Shown here: piece after piece, positions 1 through 6,148 of the stretch
How the letters are laid out: each line of letters begins with the position of its first letter
How positions within the stretch are numbered: the first letter of the stretch is position 1
Assembly: GCA_019347995.1 (NCBI GenBank)
Contig: JAHWKH010000134.1
Coordinates: forward strand, 1 to 6,934
Length of the DNA: 6,934 nt
DNA from: Gemmatimonadota bacterium
GTDB lineage: Bacteria > Gemmatimonadota > Gemmatimonadetes > Longimicrobiales > UBA6960
Reading direction: 5' to 3'
The notes under the pieces: model-generated
The model's database searches: none
Seen by the model: the letters and a program-made list of their open reading frames with translations, nothing else
What the model was told of the DNA's origin: nothing
Position numbers and translations under genes: made by a program

Positions 1-247
1 CCCACGGCCAGCTGGTCCTGCGCCAGAAGCTGCGTTCGCTCGGCGTCGAGCACCTCCAGGAAGCTGGTTGCCCCCTCCTCGAAGCGTAGCCGTGCCAGCG
101 CTGCAGCACGCTCGCTCGCGGCCGCTGCTTCCTCGAGGTGGAAAATGCGATCCTGCATCTTCTGATAGGTCGAAAGAGACGTCTCCACCTCCGCCATCGC
201 CATCAGGATCGTCTGATCATAGTGCGCGGCGGCCTCGGCCTCGCTGA
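1..247 (-). pseudogene. Fragment of a TolC/NodT-family outer-membrane efflux protein fused in frame to the co-polymerase
   Basis: About 82 codons in the same frame as the co-polymerase resemble the C-terminal coiled-coil repeat of NodT/OprM-type outer-membrane factors. Recognisable pieces are HYDQTILMAMAEVETSLSTY, then ASERAAALARLRFEEGATSF, then LEVLDAERTQLLAQDQLA. This part has no start or signal of its own and continues past the left edge. By hand count, 131-230 is about 56% GC against about 75% for 301-400 in the co-polymerase, so the two parts probably have different origins. In a GumC protein this position is cytoplasmic, whereas TolC coiled coils are periplasmic, so a working fusion is unlikely. 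The exact join is uncertain (about 225-265). It is probably an assembly chimera or recombination scar. Confidence 0.72.
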
Positions 248-1844
248 AGCGCAGTGCCTCGTCGCCGCTGCCGTCCACCACCGCGAGCACCGGCGCCCCC
301 AGCACCCGCTCCACGTCGTCCACGCTCCGCAGGCGGGGATCGCTCCGCTCCCGGACCACCATGCCCAGCAGGCCGGAGCCGCCGGCGAGCAGGAGCACGA
401 CCGCGAGGCCCAGCTTCTTGCGCGGCCACACCGGGCGGTCGCGCAGGGCCGAGGGGTCGATCACCTGGACGTTGGCGTAGGTGAGCGCCTCCCGGAGCTC
501 CTCCTGGCGCAGCCGCTGCTCGGTGAGCACGAGCACCTCGGTGAGTATGCGGACGTCGCGGTGGCGCCGGCCCAGCTCGACGGCCTGGGCGGGGAGGGTC
601 CTCATGTAGGCGTCGAGCCGCGCCGCCTCGGGCTCGAGAGAGGCGATCTGCTCCACCAACCCCGCCCGATACTCGCGCGCGAGCTGACGTAGCGACCCGT
701 CCAGGTAGCGGATGCGCTCGTCCAGGACGCGCAGCTCCCGGTTCTGCGGCGACCGCCGCGACGCCAGCGCCTCGCGCTCCCCGTGCACCTCGACCAGGTC
801 GGACAGCAGGTTTCCCAGCGTCTCGTTCTGCAGGAAGGCGGGATAGGAGAGGAGCGCCGTCCACGACCGGCCGGGGTCGTCCGCGGCGTCGAGCCGCCGC
901 AGCGTCTCGTCCACGGCGGCCACCTCGGCGCGGGCCCGCTGGAGCCGGCCGAGCAGCTCGGAGTGGCGCTCCACCACGGCCTCGCCCTGGGCGTCGGGCG
1001 CGACGATGCCACCCTCGCGCTGGAGGGTCTCCAGGGCCTCCTCCGCGAGCCGCAGCTCCTCCGCCGTGCGCCGCGACACCCCCCGCAGGGAGTCCGCGGT
1101 CTCCACGCTCTCGCGGTGCTGCACCGCCGTGCGCAGGCTCGTGAAGGCGTCGATGACGGTGGCCACCACGCCCTCCGCCAGCCCCGGGTCGGTGTGGTTC
1201 CACGCCACGCTCAGCACGTTGGCCTCGCGCCGGGGTCGCTCCACCTCGATGGATCCGCGCAGCTCCCGCACCGCCTGGGCGAAGGGCTCGGTCGCGAGCT
1301 GGATCTCCCGGGGCATGCCCTCACGCCACGGGAGGAAGGTCGCGCTGACGCCGCCGAAGCGGAGGGCCGTGTGGGGCGGCGCGTCGCCCACCGGCGACGC
1401 CTCCGGCGAGACCTGGCGCACGTGGATGCGTCCGTCGTCTTCCCAGCGGACCGTGTAGACCGCCTCGACGGTGGAGCGGTCGGCCTCGAGCGACGCCACC
1501 AGCGAGTCGCGGTGCCATCCCGGGGGAGCCGCCAGCGTCACGTGCAGGGCGTGCGCCTCGGCGACCGCCTCGGCCAGCGTGCGGCTGGCCAGCAGCTCCA
1601 GGTCGTTGGCGAAGGCGTCTCCGCCCATCTGGAAGAGGGAGAGGAGCCCGCCGCTGGGCGAGACGCCGCCCGGCGGAGGGGGCTCGCCCAGGCGCAGCGC
1701 GGCCTCGGCCCGGTAGACCGGCCGCGCCAGGAGGATGGAGGCGGCTCCGACCGCGGCCACGCCCAGGAAGATCAGCGCGCCCGTGCGCCAGCGCCGTCGG
1801 ACGAGCCGGAGCCATGATGCGACGAGGTCCGCGTTCTGATCCAT
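1..1844 (-). CDS. GumC/Wzz-type polysaccharide co-polymerase, partial and chimeric at its C-terminus
   Basis: Inner-membrane polysaccharide co-polymerase, expected to set chain length and bridge to the outer-membrane export protein encoded just upstream. The frame is open from an ATG at 1844 to the window edge (614 codons, no stop). Seen: a basic N-terminus; a first membrane segment at about residues 21-40 followed by the Wzz-like RPVYRAEA stretch; a long periplasmic part with charged, coiled-coil-like helices at about 270-440; the proline motif PVWP at 471-474; a second membrane segment at about 479-497; then the usual cytoplasmic sequence SVDDVERVLGAPVLAVV. From about residue 530 the protein changes to TolC/NodT-like sequence (separate entry), so the native end is not seen and whether a BY-kinase domain follows is unknown. 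The ATG lies 8 bases after the OPX stop and has no clear Shine-Dalgarno, which suggests translational coupling. Confidence is high for residues 1-525 and low for the tail being native. Confidence 0.87.
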   Translation of the reverse strand, partial: MDQNADLVASWLRLVRRRWRTGALIFLGVAAVGAASILLARPVYRAEAALRLGEPPPPGGVSPSGGLLSLFQMGGDAFANDLELLASRTLAEAVAEAHALHVTLAAPPGWHRDSLVASLEADRSTVEAVYTVRWEDDGRIHVRQVSPEASPVGDAPPHTALRFGGVSATFLPWREGMPREIQLATEPFAQAVRELRGSIEVERPRREANVLSVAWNHTDPGLAEGVVATVIDAFTSLRTAVQHRESVETADSLRGVSRRTAEELRLAEEALETLQREGGIVAPDAQGEAVVERHSELLGRLQRARAEVAAVDETLRRLDAADDPGRSWTALLSYPAFLQNETLGNLLSDLVEVHGEREALASRRSPQNRELRVLDERIRYLDGSLRQLAREYRAGLVEQIASLEPEAARLDAYMRTLPAQAVELGRRHRDVRILTEVLVLTEQRLRQEELREALTYANVQVIDPSALRDRPVWPRKKLGLAVVLLLAGGSGLLGMVVRERSDPRLRSVDDVERVLGAPVLAVVDGSGDEALRFSEAEAAAHYDQTILMAMAEVETSLSTYQKMQDRIFHLEEAAAASERAAALARLRFEEGATSFLEVLDAERTQLLAQDQLAV

Positions 1845-1852
1845 GGTGGGTC

Positions 1853-2479
1853 TCAGCGGAGGATGAGGCTGGTGAGCACGGCCGCCAACACCGAGCCGGC
1901 GGCGGAGAGCATGATGGTCAGGTTCCGGCTGGCCCAGCTGCGTCGGCCCACCAGGATCTGGTCGCCGGGCTGCAGGACCAGGGCGGAGCTCCCGCCGGAG
2001 CCGCCCAGCGAGAGGCGGGTGGTGCTCCCTTCACGAACCAGCGACACGTCGTCGGCGTCGGCGTCGGGCGTGAGGCCGCCCGCGGCGGCGAGCACGTCGG
2101 CGAGCGTGAACGTGGGATCCACGGGCAGGAGCCCCGGCTGGCGCACCTCGCCCAGCACCGGGATGCGCAGCACCGGCGTGGCCGCGACGGCGGCGTCGCG
2201 CAGCTCCCCGGCGTATGCCGCAAGGATCGCCTCCCGAACCTCGGGGAAGGGCCGCCCCGCCACGGGGACGCGGCCCACCAGGGGCAGGAGCACGGTGCCG
2301 TCCTCGACGACGGGATAGTCGGCGGAGAGCCCGGGCTCGTCCTGCACCTGCAGCCGCACCGCGTCGCCGGCACGCAGCCGGAGGACGGTGGCGTCGGCCT
2401 GGGCGCTCGCTCCCGCGGGCCCGACGGCAGCGATGGACAGGAGGAGCGCGCCGAGGCAGGCGACGGTTCGAAGCAGCAT
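1853..2479 (-). CDS. Short Wza/OPX-family polysaccharide export protein (SLBB domain)
   Basis: Outer-membrane or periplasmic polysaccharide export protein, partner of the co-polymerase encoded 8 bases downstream. It has 208 residues. Seen: a Sec-type signal at about 1-27 (hydrophobic ACLGALLLSIAAV, cleavage likely after ASAQ); a Poly_export domain at about 30-105 beginning VLRLRAGDAVRLQV with the typical VEDGTVLLPLVGRV; one SLBB-like domain at about 104-160 (VLGEVRQPGLLPV, then LADVLAAAGGL); the LQPGDQILVGRR motif at 169-180; and a C-terminal hydrophobic helix at about 187-207. Cys8 is not in a lipobox, so it is probably not lipidated, unlike Wza. It is much shorter than Wza (about 380 residues) and has one SLBB domain. 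I chose the ATG at 2479 because it places the signal peptide at the N-terminus; the longer open frame upstream overlaps the cupredoxin gene. No Shine-Dalgarno precedes it; the leader is C-rich. Confidence 0.88.
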   Translation of the reverse strand: MLLRTVACLGALLLSIAAVGPAGASAQADATVLRLRAGDAVRLQVQDEPGLSADYPVVEDGTVLLPLVGRVPVAGRPFPEVREAILAAYAGELRDAAVAATPVLRIPVLGEVRQPGLLPVDPTFTLADVLAAAGGLTPDADADDVSLVREGSTTRLSLGGSGGSSALVLQPGDQILVGRRSWASRNLTIMLSAAGSVLAAVLTSLILR

Positions 2480-2499
2480 GTCGGAGGACGGCCGGCAAA

Positions 2500-2520
2500 G
2501 GGAGGGAGGGGGAGCGGGGG
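2500..2520 (+). promoter_or_regulatory. Perfect G-quadruplex-type motif in the OPX leader
   Basis: The + strand reads GGG-A-GGG-A-GGGGG-AGC-GGGGG, which satisfies the G3+N1-7 rule four times. It lies 21-41 bases upstream of the OPX start, in the 71-base gap after the cupredoxin lipoprotein gene. Because those genes are on the minus strand, the G-run is on the template strand and the mRNA has the C-rich complement. A role in slowing transcription or setting relative expression of the distal genes is inference; it may only be a product of high GC. Confidence 0.4.
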
Positions 2521-2550
2521 CGGCGGCAGGACGCCGTCCCCGTCCGTCGT

Positions 2551-2967
2551 TCAATTCTCTACGATGACCTGCCCCAGCATCCCCTGCGTCTCGTGTGGGA
2601 TACAGAAGTACGCATACTCGCCCGCCACGTCGAACGTCTTGCGGAACTCCCCGCCGGCCGGCACGTCTCCCGAGTTCCACGTGGCGGCGCCTTCGGGCAG
2701 GCGGACGTGCGCCGGATCGTTCGCCCGGGCCGGATCGGCCGTCGAGGTGTGGACGAACGAGGACGCGTTGCGCCACACCACCGTCTGACCGGTCCGGATC
2801 GACGCCACCGCCGGCTCGAACGTCAGATTGGCGTTCATCTGAACCACCACGGCCTCGCCGTCGGTCGGTCCCATCCCGCCGTCGGGACGGTCGGAGAAGC
2901 ATCCCGCCACGGCGGCGAGGAGGACCGGCGCCAGGAGGCGCGCCGCGGCACCGCCCCGCGCCCTCAC
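2551..2967 (-). CDS. Cupredoxin (plastocyanin/amicyanin-like) lipoprotein
   Basis: Small blue-copper protein predicted to carry electrons or bind copper on the outer side of the cytoplasmic membrane. It has 138 residues from a GTG start. Seen: a lipoprotein signal with hydrophobic core LLAPVLLAAV and lipobox VAGC (Cys23); a short linker (24-38); one cupredoxin domain at about 39-138. Type-1 copper ligands are all present: His73, Cys122, His125 and Met130, in the arrangement C-x2-H-x4-M. The GTG at 2967 overlaps the TGA of the upstream barrel-cupredoxin gene by 4 bases and follows a GGAGG 7 bases away. An in-frame ATG lies much further upstream, but inside that other gene. The domain is about 57% identical over 65 residues (hand count) to the C-terminal domain of the upstream protein, with identical ligand spacing. 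The electron partner is unknown. Confidence 0.9.
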   Translation of the reverse strand: MRARGGAAARLLAPVLLAAVAGCFSDRPDGGMGPTDGEAVVVQMNANLTFEPAVASIRTGQTVVWRNASSFVHTSTADPARANDPAHVRLPEGAATWNSGDVPAGGEFRKTFDVAGEYAYFCIPHETQGMLGQVIVEN

Positions 2968-4088
2968 CGTCCCCCCTCCTCGACCACCACCGTGCCCATC
3001 ATGCCGGCCCCTTCGTGGGGCAGGCACACGTAGCGGTACGTCCCCGCGACGGTGAACGTGTGCTCGAAGACCTGGCCGGGTCTCACCTCGCCGGAGTGGA
3101 AGCTGGAGGCGCCCTGGGGCAGCTCGACGTTGCCCGGGTCGGCGGCGCGATCGGGGTCGGCGGTCACCGTGTGCACGATGTCGGACCCGTTCGTCCAGCG
3201 CACCGTCTCGCCCACGGCGATGCGCACGGTCGACGGCGTGAAGGAGAGCTGGTTCGTCATGCTCACCTCGGCGGCCGCTTCGCCGGAGGGGGCGGCGGTG
3301 CCGCCGCCGTCCCCGCCGAAATAGCGCGACAGCGTGATCGGCACGGTGAACTCGAAGCCCCACCGGGTCCCCGGGACGCCCAGGGAGGCGCCCTGGAGGG
3401 TGGTGGTCGTGGCGTTGCTCGCCTGCAGGGAGAGGCTGTGCGGGGTGAAGGGGACCCTGAGCTGGATGCCCGCGCTCCACGCCGCCTCGCCCTCCGCCTC
3501 GTCGAGGTCGGTGAGCCGGGCGTAGTCACCGGCCAGCGCCACGCTCGGCGAGATCTGGAGAACGCCGCCTCCCGCCCACGCGAAGCGGTCCTCCCCCTCG
3601 TCGAAGGCGTTGGAGAACCAGCGGCCGGAGGCCATGAGCCGGAGGCGCTCGCCGAACGTGCGCGCCACGGTCACCTCTCCGTCCCCGCTCTCCGCGGCGT
3701 CGTTGTAGGCGACCTGGAGGGAGAGATCGAGGGGCGCGCCGGCCGTCTGCTCCAGGGGCGCGTAGCGGCCGAAGAGCTCCCATTCGTTGGGGATGCCCGA
3801 CACCAGCTCCGAGTTGGTGCCGTAGCGAGCGCCGACCAGGAGTCCAGCAGGCAGACCCGCGGCGAGAAGGAAGGTCGGGTAGTTGATCACCTTCCGCAGC
3901 GGAGCGCCCGTGTCGGTGAAGCGGTGGAGGAAGTTGAAGTAGACGGTCCCGGACTGCCCGCTCCACGATCCCGTCATGTTCGGCGGCCGCTCCGTCACCG
4001 ACTGACCGGCCGCCGGTGCGGCGAGCGCCAGCGTCGCGAGCATGGGGAGCGAGGTCAGGCGATGGGAGGCGAACGGATGTCGGGCCAT
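2964..4088 (-). CDS. Secreted beta-barrel protein with C-terminal cupredoxin domain
   Basis: This protein of 374 residues joins a predicted outer-membrane barrel to a blue-copper domain. Seen: a signal peptide at about 1-29 (cleavage near APAAGQ); residues about 46-258 are alternating-polarity strands starting TVYFNFLHRF and ending FEFTVPITLSRYFG, which resemble DUF5777-type barrel proteins (from memory, not searched); a Gly/Ala-rich linker at about 259-274; and a cupredoxin domain at about 275-374. Copper ligands are His306, Cys355, His358 and Met363 (C-x2-H-x4-M). The ATG at 4088 has GGAGG 6 bases upstream and starts the signal peptide; the longer frame to 4184 adds 32 residues without a signal. 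It is the first gene of the leftward operon and overlaps the next by 4 bases. The barrel call rests on strand pattern and the aromatic C-terminal strand; the cupredoxin call is firm. Ligand or electron partner is unknown. Confidence 0.85.
   Translation of the reverse strand: MARHPFASHRLTSLPMLATLALAAPAAGQSVTERPPNMTGSWSGQSGTVYFNFLHRFTDTGAPLRKVINYPTFLLAAGLPAGLLVGARYGTNSELVSGIPNEWELFGRYAPLEQTAGAPLDLSLQVAYNDAAESGDGEVTVARTFGERLRLMASGRWFSNAFDEGEDRFAWAGGGVLQISPSVALAGDYARLTDLDEAEGEAAWSAGIQLRVPFTPHSLSLQASNATTTTLQGASLGVPGTRWGFEFTVPITLSRYFGGDGGGTAAPSGEAAAEVSMTNQLSFTPSTVRIAVGETVRWTNGSDIVHTVTADPDRAADPGNVELPQGASSFHSGEVRPGQVFEHTFTVAGTYRYVCLPHEGAGMMGTVVVEEGGR
2971..2981 (-). promoter_or_regulatory. Shine-Dalgarno that fixes the GTG start of the cupredoxin lipoprotein
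   Basis: The minus strand reads GAGGAGGGGGG, with its GGAGG 7 bases before the GTG at 2967. Together with the signal peptide that follows immediately, this decides the start over the far-upstream ATG. The site lies inside the last codons of the preceding gene, so the two genes are probably translationally coupled. Confidence 0.75.
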
Positions 4089-4270
4089 CAGGTTCCTCCG
4101 GCGAAGTGTCGTGTATGCTCGGAAACGCGTCAGGCGCCGCGGAAGGTTTCCGGGGGCACCATGCGTCGCTCCCGCTCGACCCATAATACTATGAGCTTGA
4201 TGTATCTCGCATCTACCGCCGCCGCACGCCGGCCATTACGGCCCGTGGCCGCCGGAGGAGAAGGAGCCCC
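4089..4270. promoter_or_regulatory. Divergent intergenic region, probable promoters of both operons
   Basis: This 182-base gap lies between two divergently transcribed genes, so it should hold both promoters. An AT-rich island at 4182-4206 stands out from the GC-rich surroundings and includes the near-palindrome CATAATACTATG (4182-4193), with -10-like hexamers on both strands. I could not find a convincing -35 at normal spacing on either strand. Good Shine-Dalgarno sites flank the region: GGAGG before 4088 on the minus strand and AAGGAG (4261-4266) before 4271 on the plus strand. Confidence 0.5.
4120..4152. promoter_or_regulatory. Inverted repeat in the leader of the cupredoxin operon (candidate operator or RNA hairpin)
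   Basis: The arms CGGAAAC (4120-4126) and GTTTCCG (4146-4152) are a perfect 7-base inverted repeat around a 19-base centre that itself contains the palindromes GGCGCC and CCGCGG. It lies 32-64 bases upstream of the ATG at 4088, between the AT-rich island and the gene. It could bind a dimeric regulator or fold in the mRNA leader. It matches no operator I recognise. Confidence 0.3.
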
Positions 4271-6016
4271 ATGACGTCCGCCCGCGCGATCTCCTGGTTC
4301 CAGCGCACCTATCCGCGGCGTACGGCGGTGCTCGTGGGGCTGCTCGCCCTCGCAGGCGTGTCGGAGGGCCTGGGTCTGCTCACCCTCCTGCCTCTCCTGC
4401 AGATCGCCGCCGGTGGGGAGGCGGCGGGGGGGATGGCGGAGCGCGCCGTCGTCTCGGTGCTCGGGCTGGTGGGCGCGCGGCCGACGCCGGGCTCCCTCCT
4501 CGGGCTGATCCTCACCGCGCTGCTCGCGAAGGGGCTCTTCCGCTGGATGGCCATGCGTCGGGTCGGCGATGCCGTGGCGCAGGTGGCGCGTGATCTCAGG
4601 CTGCGTCTGATGGGCGCCCTGATGCGGGCCCGGTGGAGCCACGTCGCCGGGCTGCGCTCCGGCGCTCTCGCGTCGTCCATCAGCCGCGAGGTGTTCTGGG
4701 GCGCCAACGCCTACCGCAACGCGTGCTCCGCGGCGGCGGCGGCGCTGCAGGCCCTCGCGTACGCGGTGGTGGTGGTGCTCGTCTCCTGGAGGGTGGGGGC
4801 GCTCGCCCTGGTGGCCGCGGCCCTGCTCGCCCTGGCGCTGGGGGTCTTCGTCCGGCTGGCGCGGCGGGCCGGCGCGGACCTCACGGAACGCTCCCGCCGG
4901 CTGGTGTCGCGGCTGCTGGACGTGGCGGGGGGCCTCAAGGCCATCCGCGCCATGGGAAGGGAGGCTCCCTCCCTCGCCGCGCTGGAGCGGGATACGGCCC
5001 GGGTGGAGCGGGCCGAGCGCCGGCACGTGCTGGCGGTGGAGTCGCTGCACGCGTTCCACGAGCCGCTGCTCGCGCTGGTGTTGGCTCCCGCCGCATGGTG
5101 GGCGCTGACGGCCGGGGGTATCGACCTGCCCACGCTGCTGGTTTCGGTCTTCCTCTTCCACCGTCTCGTGGGGCGCGTGCACACCGTCCAGTCCGAGTAC
5201 CAGGCGATGGTGGCCGCCGAGGCGGCGTTCCACGCCGTCCGCCGCCAGATCGAGGACGCCGAGGCCGCGCGGGAGGACGACGCCGGCGGTCCGGCGGTCG
5301 CGCTGGAGCGGTCCATCGAGGTGCGGGGCGTCTCGTTCTTCTTCGGACAGCGGCGCGTCCTGGACGACGTGAGCCTGGAGATCCCGGCCCACCACCTCAC
5401 GGTACTGACCGGCCCCTCGGGCGTCGGCAAGACGACGCTGCTGGACCTCCTGGTGGGGTTGCGGCGTCCCGACGCGGGCGACGTCTTCGTGGACGGGGTG
5501 CCCCTCGCGGCCATGGCGCCGGCCCGGTGGCGCGTCCGTCTCGGCTACGTCCCGCAGGAGCCTGTTCTCCTGGGGGACACGGTGGCCCGCAACGTGACGC
5601 TGCGTGTCGAGGACGTGCCGGACGCCGACGTGGAGCGGGCCCTGCGGCGGGCGGGCGCGTGGACGTTCGTGTCGGCGCTTCCCGGGGGCATCCACGCCGA
5701 GCTCGGCGAGCGGGGGGGGAGCCTTTCCGGGGGAGAGCGTCAGCGCATCGCCGTGGCGCGGGCGCTGCTGCATCGACCCACGCTCCTCGTGCTGGACGAG
5801 GCCACCTCCGAGCTGGACCATGAGGCCGAGGCGGCCCTGTGCGACACCCTCCTCCGCCTCCGCTCGGAGGTCACCATCGTCGCGGCGTCCCACCGACCGG
5901 CGCTCGCCGCCGTGGCCGACCGGGTCTACGCGCTGCGTGACGGACGGGCCGTGCTCGTCGCCGCACGCGCGCCTTCCCGGCCGGCTCTCGAGGTCTCCGC
6001 CGGCGAAGGCGCCTGA
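4271..6016 (+). CDS. ABC exporter half-transporter (membrane domain fused to ATPase)
   Basis: Type IV (MsbA/PglK-like) ABC exporter of 581 residues, the usual length for a half-transporter, expected to act as a homodimer in the inner membrane. Seen: a membrane domain at about 1-325 with hydrophobic segments near 19-45, 74-95, 152-172, 175-196, 262-280 and 284-300; then an ATPase domain at about 347-565. All ATPase motifs are intact: Walker A GPSGVGKTT (Lys387), Q-loop Gln429, signature LSGGERQ (485-491), Walker B LLVLDE with catalytic Glu510, D-loop SELD (513-516) and H-loop His541. The ATG at 4271 has AAGGAG 4 bases upstream. It is transcribed away from the cupredoxin/polysaccharide export operon. 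Near OPX and co-polymerase genes, a lipid-linked saccharide or other envelope precursor is a reasonable guess for the substrate, but the sequence does not show it. Confidence 0.93.
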   Translation: MTSARAISWFQRTYPRRTAVLVGLLALAGVSEGLGLLTLLPLLQIAAGGEAAGGMAERAVVSVLGLVGARPTPGSLLGLILTALLAKGLFRWMAMRRVGDAVAQVARDLRLRLMGALMRARWSHVAGLRSGALASSISREVFWGANAYRNACSAAAAALQALAYAVVVVLVSWRVGALALVAAALLALALGVFVRLARRAGADLTERSRRLVSRLLDVAGGLKAIRAMGREAPSLAALERDTARVERAERRHVLAVESLHAFHEPLLALVLAPAAWWALTAGGIDLPTLLVSVFLFHRLVGRVHTVQSEYQAMVAAEAAFHAVRRQIEDAEAAREDDAGGPAVALERSIEVRGVSFFFGQRRVLDDVSLEIPAHHLTVLTGPSGVGKTTLLDLLVGLRRPDAGDVFVDGVPLAAMAPARWRVRLGYVPQEPVLLGDTVARNVTLRVEDVPDADVERALRRAGAWTFVSALPGGIHAELGERGGSLSGGERQRIAVARALLHRPTLLVLDEATSELDHEAEAALCDTLLRLRSEVTIVAASHRPALAAVADRVYALRDGRAVLVAARAPSRPALEVSAGEGA

Positions 6017-6031
6017 GGCCGGGCCGGTCGA

Positions 6032-6047
6032 GGGCGCCATCGCGCCC
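6032..6047 (+). terminator. Weak GC hairpin after the ABC exporter
   Basis: Arms GGGCGC (6032-6037) and GCGCCC (6042-6047) form a perfect 6-base stem with loop CATC, 16 bases after the exporter stop. No T-run follows, so it is not a canonical intrinsic terminator; it may be a 3' stabiliser or a chance GC palindrome. Confidence 0.3.
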
Positions 6048-6135
6048 GCCCGACACAAGAATTTCCAGCTTGAAGGAAAGGAACGGATCCTGCGGGAGGG
6101 GGGCTGTCGTACGCCGGCTTCTCAACTTCTTTACG

Positions 6136-6143
6136 AAGGAGGT
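6136..6143 (+). promoter_or_regulatory. Perfect Shine-Dalgarno for the lipoprotein ORF
   Basis: AAGGAGGT, 5 bases before the ATG at 6149, is a full match to the 16S rRNA 3' end. This is the strongest ribosome binding site in the window and firmly sets the start. It suggests the native gene was efficiently translated. Confidence 0.8.
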
Positions 6144-6148
6144 CCACG

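Noticed and set aside
783..1817. Plus-strand open frame of 344 codons opposite the co-polymerase
   Set aside because: Shadow frame rich in His, Arg, Gln and Gly; the minus-strand frame has membrane segments, a coiled coil and the Wzz proline motif.
2551..3480. Extended N-terminus of the cupredoxin lipoprotein to an ATG at 3480
   Set aside because: It would overlap the upstream gene by about 500 bases in another frame and bury the lipobox; GTG 2967 has a good Shine-Dalgarno and an immediate signal peptide.
4230..4251. CGGCCA/TGGCCG inverted repeat just upstream of the ABC exporter ribosome site
   Set aside because: Only 6 base pairs with a 10-base loop in GC-rich sequence; likely chance, no riboswitch-like structure around it.
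2595..4274. Plus-strand open frame of 559 codons across the cupredoxin genes
   Set aside because: Low-complexity Arg/Pro-rich translation with no domain; the opposite strand encodes two proteins with complete copper sites and signal peptides.
4130..6058. Very long minus-strand open frame (642 codons) opposite the ABC exporter
   Set aside because: It is the antisense of a clear ABC exporter with all ATPase motifs; its translation is low-complexity Arg/Gly/His/Gln-rich, as expected from high-GC antisense frames.
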